NCBI RefSeq assembly: GCF_009908285.1
Contig: NZ_JAAARM010000014.1
Location: 1 to 64,000, forward strand
DNA: 64,000 bases
From: Pseudomonas sp. Fl4BN1
GTDB taxonomy: Bacteria > Pseudomonadota > Gammaproteobacteria > Pseudomonadales > Pseudomonadaceae
Direction of reading: 5' to 3'
The translations under genes and the position numbers were made by a program. This document shows positions 60,961 through 64,000 of this stretch, piece after piece. The first letter of the stretch is position 1, and the number at the start of each line of letters is the position of its first letter. The notes beneath the pieces were generated by a model. That model saw only the letters and a list, made by a program, of their open reading frames with translations. It searched no databases and was not told where the DNA came from.

Positions 60961-61959
60961 GTGCATCCACTTGGCCGGCGCCTTCGCTGGCAAGCCAGCT
61001 CCTACATGGAAATGGCCTGGCCTGCGCCTCACCGGTAGGAGCCGGCTTGCCGGCGAAAAGACCCGATGGTCGTGCATCCATCTGGCGAACGCCTTCGCTG
61101 GCAAGCCAGCTCCTACACGGAAATGGCCTGGCCTGCGCCTCACCTGCAGGAGCCGGCTTGCCGGCGAAAAGACCCGATGGTCGTGCATCCATCTGGCGAA
61201 CGCCTTCGCTGGCAAGCCAGCTCCTACATGGAAATGGCCTGGCCCGCGCCTCACCTGTAGGAGCCGGCTTGCCGGCGAAAGGGCCCGATGGTCGTGCATC
61301 CATCTGGCGAACGCCTTCGCTGGCAAGCCAGCTCCTACACGGAAATGGCCTGGCCTGCGCCTCACCTGCAGGAGCCGGCTTGCCGGCGAAAAGACCCGAT
61401 GGTCGTGCATCCATCTGGCGAACGCCTTCGCTGGCAAGCCAGCTCCTACATGGAAATGGCCTGGCCCGCGCCTCACCTGTAGGAGCCGGCTTGCCGGCGA
61501 AAGGGCCCGATGGTCGTGCATCCATCTGGCGAACGCCTTCGCTGGCAAGCCAGCTCCTACACGGAAATGGCCTGGCCTGCGCCTCACCTGCAGGAGCCGG
61601 CTTGCCGGCGAAAAGACCCGATGGTCGTGCATCCATCTGGCGAACGCCTTCGCTGGCAAGTCAGCTCCTACACGGAAATGGCCTGGCCTGCGCCTCACCT
61701 GTAGGAGCCGGCTTGCCGGCGAAAGGACCTGATGGTCGTGCATCCATCTGGCGAACACCTTCGCTGGCAAGCCAGCTCCTACACGGAAATGGCCTGGCCC
61801 GCGCCTCACCGGTAGGAGCCGGCTTGCCGGCGAAAGGACCTGATGGTCGTGCATCCATCTGGCGAACACCTTCGCTGGCAAGCCAGCTCCTACACGGAAA
61901 TGGCCTGGCCCGCGCCTCACCGGTAGGAGCCGGCTTGCCGGCGAAAGGGCCCGATGGTC
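60961..61959. repeat. tandem array of REP pairs, 9 copies of 111 bp
   Basis: Nine head-to-tail units of exactly 111 bp, with boundaries at 60961, 61072, 61183, 61294, 61405, 61516, 61627, 61738 and 61849. Each unit holds two opposed REP sequences: CGCTGGCAAGCCAGCTCCTAC and, about 40 bp later, GTAGGAGCCGGCTTGCCGGCG. A spacer of about 35 bp that includes GATGGTCGTGCATCCATCTG follows. Copies 2, 4 and 6 are alike (ACGG, TGCAGG, AAAGACCC) and copies 3 and 5 are alike (ATGG, TGTAGG, AAGGGCCC), so the array grew partly as 222-bp dimers. There are no indels. Because 111 is divisible by three, several frames stay open and create false ORFs. Confidence 0.95.
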
Positions 61960-62003
61960 GTGCATCCTTCACGTCGCCGCGTTCGCCGGCAGATGGGGTG
62001 GGG

Positions 62004-63167
62004 TTACAGGCCGGCAGCGTCGATATCGATCAGCAGCAGGCGCTGGCCGTTGTCGAAAAACTGGCCAGCCGTCAGGCAGTACTGGTTGCTGGTGGCGTCG
62101 CGGTAGGTGTTGGACAGGGTCAGGCGGCGCTCTTCCCAGCCTTCGGCCAGCAGGTGATAGAAGTACGGGCGCCAGGACCAGTTGTGGCCCACATAGCTAC
62201 TGTCGGCCTGCCAGTGGTTGTGGCGCCATTCCAGGTTGGGCGTCAGTTGGGTGCCATGGCGGTCGCACTGGTAGAAGCGCAGCAGCCAGGGAAAGGCCTC
62301 CACTGCGGGCAGTTGGCTGATGGGAGCCCGGGCTTGCGCCCAGGCCTGCAGCAGGTTCATCAGCTCTGCCAGTTGCTGGCGCATGCGCATCAGGCAGTTG
62401 CGTTCGGCCAGCTTGTGGCGCACATAGCGCTCCCGCAGGCGGGCGAAGGGCTGGACAAAGGCATCGCTGGCAAACAGCTGTTCCTCGGCCCGGGCAAACA
62501 GGAAGCCCTGCACGTAGCGGGAGCCGCACTCCAGGGCAAAATCCAGTTCGGCCTCGGTCTCCACGCCCTCGGCGATGATCCAGCAGCCGGTTTTTTCCGC
62601 CATCTGCGCCAGGGCCTTGACCACATCGCTGCTGGGTCCGCCGCGGGCGGCGGCCTGGAACAGGCGCATGTCGAGCTTGAGGATGTCCGGTTGCAGCGCC
62701 AGTACCCGGTCCAGTTGCGAGTAGCCGGCACCGAAGTCGTCGATGGCGATTCGTGCCCCGGCCTGGCGGTAGCGCGCCACCACCTCCGTTAGGCGCTGGC
62801 TGTTGCCCCCCAGCTCGGTGATCTCGAAGACGATGTGTCGAGGATCGACATCGTTTTGCTGCAACTGCCTGAGGCTGGGCAAAGGCTGCCCGGGCCGCAA
62901 CCGACTGATCCAGCGTGGGGAAATGTTCAGGCTCAGGAACCAGTCCGCCGGGGCTTCGTGGAGGCGGCGCAAAGCATCGTCACGGACCAGGCGATCAAGA
63001 CGGCGCAAGGCGCTGGACGGGGTACGGGGATCGGCGAACAGTGGCCCCACCGACGCCAGTTGCCCATTGCCCTGGCGCAGGCGGCCCAGAGCTTCGACCC
63101 CGGCGATCCGCCCGGTGGCGGTATCGATGAATGGCTGGAAGCAGGCGAGCGGTTGCCCGTCGATCAC
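62004..63167 (-). CDS. EAL-domain c-di-GMP phosphodiesterase with C-terminal Cache-like domain
   Basis: 387-aa protein. The EAL domain (residues 1-245) keeps its catalytic set: Glu25 in VEALGRL, Asn in LSLNISP, Glu in FEITELG, the DDFGAGYSQ loop, Lys in ILKLDMRL, Glu in AEGVETEAEL and Gln in YVQGFLFA. It should hydrolyse c-di-GMP to pGpG. The C-terminal third (about 260-387) resembles a PDC/Cache sensor (WRPYFYHLL, LSNTYRDATSNQYCLTAGQF) but there is no signal peptide or membrane helix, so it is probably cytoplasmic. The start is a GTG with a near-perfect AAGGAGG four bases upstream. Its end is about 45 bp from the REP array. Confidence 0.92.
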   Translation of the reverse strand: MIDGQPLACFQPFIDTATGRIAGVEALGRLRQGNGQLASVGPLFADPRTPSSALRRLDRLVRDDALRRLHEAPADWFLSLNISPRWISRLRPGQPLPSLRQLQQNDVDPRHIVFEITELGGNSQRLTEVVARYRQAGARIAIDDFGAGYSQLDRVLALQPDILKLDMRLFQAAARGGPSSDVVKALAQMAEKTGCWIIAEGVETEAELDFALECGSRYVQGFLFARAEEQLFASDAFVQPFARLRERYVRHKLAERNCLMRMRQQLAELMNLLQAWAQARAPISQLPAVEAFPWLLRFYQCDRHGTQLTPNLEWRHNHWQADSSYVGHNWSWRPYFYHLLAEGWEERRLTLSNTYRDATSNQYCLTAGQFFDNGQRLLLIDIDAAGL

Positions 63168-63236
63168 AGGGCCTCCTTATCAGAGTCTTGTTGGTAGGGA
63201 GCTGTGGCTGTCGGTTGGACAGACAGGAGTCCAGGC

Positions 63237-63310
63237 TGTGTGAACACTGCGGCGTTCGGCAATACGGCGTTTTCACACACCCTTGGTCGGCCCCTTGGTA
63301 AAGGGGCCGA
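63237..63310. terminator. two hairpins upstream of the EAL gene
   Basis: TGTGTGAA/TTCACACA (63237-63279, long loop) and a perfect 10-bp stem TCGGCCCCTT/AAGGGGCCGA with a 4-nt loop (63287-63310) lie between the YqjK-like gene and the EAL gene. The second is probably a terminator for the YqjE-YqjK operon; no U-run is seen. Confidence 0.5.
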
Positions 63311-63379
63311 TCCGGGTTGCTTAGCAAGAATGCAGCCAGATCAGCAGATGCCGGTTGCAGGCCGGTTGCGGCCGCTCGC

Positions 63380-63721
63380 TCAGGGTTTGCGCGAGGCGCC
63401 TTGCAGCGCCAGCTTGATCAGTGGCAGCAGGCTGGTGCCCAGGCGAACCAGGCGCGTGAGGCTGCTGACGCCACCGCTCTTGGCGCCCTTACCGGTGAGG
63501 AACCCCAACAGGGTCACCACCGCCACGCCCCAGAGTGGGGCGTGCTTGATGCCAAACCCTTCCTGCCAGCTTTGCCCCAGGCCGCGGACCCGTTGCAGGG
63601 GCTGCAGCAATTGCTGGGATTCGTGGCGGATTTCCTGGCGGTGCATTTCCATGCGCAGGCGGATCAGTACCTTGCGCATTTCCCGGCGTGAAGTGTTCTG
63701 CGGAATCTCGGGCAGCTTCAT
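63380..63721 (-). CDS. hypothetical YqjK-like membrane-associated protein
   Basis: 113-aa protein. A charged N-terminal helix (RREMRKVLIRLRMEMHRQEI, basic/acidic) is followed by a hydrophobic part (APLWGVAVVTLLGFLTG, about residues 60-78) and a second helix near the C-terminus (LVRLGTSLLPLIKLAL). Its start overlaps the stop of the upstream YqjE-like gene by 4 bp (ATGA). In many proteobacteria a YqjD-YqjE-YqjK set occurs in this order, and the third gene is of this type. Function is unknown; YqjD relatives bind ribosomes in stationary phase. Confidence 0.7.
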   Translation of the reverse strand: MKLPEIPQNTSRREMRKVLIRLRMEMHRQEIRHESQQLLQPLQRVRGLGQSWQEGFGIKHAPLWGVAVVTLLGFLTGKGAKSGGVSSLTRLVRLGTSLLPLIKLALQGASRKP

Positions 63722-64000
63722 GGCAGCAGGCGCTCCCGATCATTGGCCAACTCTTCGAGAGTGGCGTGGAAGGGTGAGGACTCATCGAAGATCGCGGCCT
63801 TGAGGCGCAGGCCGCAGAAAATCGCAGCCAGGGTGTAGAACAGGCACAGGCCAATGATCCCGGCCAGGCGATAGCTGTCCCACAGCAGGATCAGCACCAG
63901 TGTCGACAGCCCCACCAGCAACAGCAGGGCAAACACCAGGGCCAGCCCGGCAAACAACAGCAGGCTCACGGTGCGCGCCTTTTGCTCCTGCAACTCGATG
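63718..64000 (-). CDS. YqjE-like (phage holin superfamily III) membrane protein, partial
   Basis: The frame is open to the right edge of the window, so the N-terminus is missing; at least 93 codons are present. The visible part starts IELQEQKARTVS, then has two membrane helices (about 20 residues each: LLFAGLALVFALLLLVGL and AGIIGLCLFYTLAAIFCGL) and a short cytoplasmic tail with LEELANDRERLLP. This matches the YqjE / holin superfamily III type. The TTG at 63991-63993 is probably internal. It is joined to the next gene by a 4-bp overlap. A YqjD-like gene is expected just outside the window. Confidence 0.75.
   Translation of the reverse strand, partial: IELQEQKARTVSLLLFAGLALVFALLLLVGLSTLVLILLWDSYRLAGIIGLCLFYTLAAIFCGLRLKAAIFDESSPFHATLEELANDRERLLP

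Noticed and set aside
60961..61959. The tandem array as a CRISPR
   Set aside because: Units are 111 bp and identical throughout; there are no short repeats with unique spacers and no cas genes.
60546..62792. Long repeated-peptide frames through the REP array (748, 424 and 253 codons)
   Set aside because: They come from a 111-bp period without stops. The 37-residue repeats in every frame simply translate the REP hairpins, and the frames run into antisense of dgt and the EAL gene.

Overview
The window reads as chromosome of a fluorescent Pseudomonas, most likely the P. fluorescens / protegens / chlororaphis side of the genus. The reasons are the high-GC coding bias, the genus-typical proteins OprI, SagS, OspR and EarP/EF-P, and the Pseudomonas REP sequences (core GTAGGAGC-GGCTTGCCGGCGA) between genes. 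From memory, the gene order resembles two blocks of the P. aeruginosa chromosome: about 17.1-23.0 kb (acetyltransferase to cysB) and about 13.3-44.7 kb (tesA, oprI, earP-efp, ohr/ohrR, RNA helicase, htpX, msrB-gpx-ospR, sagS). No alignment was run. About 60 protein genes are called. I saw no tRNA, rRNA, CRISPR array, prophage or insertion sequence.

Layout. 0-10 kb: the tail of kdpE, a patatin lipase, a small lipoprotein, a CHAD protein, a thioesterase, a chemoreceptor, TatD, an MltF-like lytic transglycosylase, DoxX and an orphan LuxR-type response regulator. 10-17 kb: greB, a YbbAP-type ABC exporter divergent from tesA, an L,D-transpeptidase convergent with the murein lipoprotein gene oprI. 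17-23 kb: acetyltransferase, type I DAHP synthase, PilZ protein, thioredoxin-like protein, ketopantoate-reductase-like protein, 5'-nucleotidase, universal stress protein, cysB. 23-34.5 kb: a Gre-like factor, earP-efp (EF-P with Arg32), ohr/ohrR, two LysR regulators around a TauE-type permease, a DUF1127 protein, a YcaQ-type glycosylase, type II DAHP synthase, a spermidine-synthase-like protein and a crotonase. 34.5-46 kb: a DEAD-box RNA helicase with a structured leader, a LigB-type dioxygenase, tpm, htpX, alaA, and the redox group msrB-gpx-ospR beside sagS, then an AAA ATPase and a free-Met-sulfoxide reductase. 46-52 kb: a Cache-GAF-HD-GYP protein and a response regulator/hybrid kinase pair. 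52-59 kb: a two-partner secretion pair (TpsB 574 aa, TpsA 1652 aa) resembling ShlBA/ExlBA. 59.5-64 kb: dgt, a 999-bp tandem array of REP pairs (9 x 111 bp), an EAL phosphodiesterase with a C-terminal Cache-like domain, and two YqjK/YqjE-type membrane proteins running off the end.

Shared themes are peroxide and methionine-sulfoxide defence (Ohr/OhrR, Gpx/OspR, MsrB, fRMsr, with a matching 15-bp direct-repeat operator candidate at both regulator loci), cell-envelope maintenance, and c-di-GMP and two-component signalling flanking a secreted exoprotein. Most of the window is conserved core genome. The accessory-looking part is 51.9-62 kb: the TPS pair, its AT-rich upstream region and the expanded REP array. 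I found no clearly undescribed multi-gene system. The best candidates for follow-up are the dimer-wise expanded REP array abutting dgt, the helical insert in the ExlA-like exoprotein, the start-codon hairpin of the RNA helicase, and the shared OhrR/OspR operator layout.
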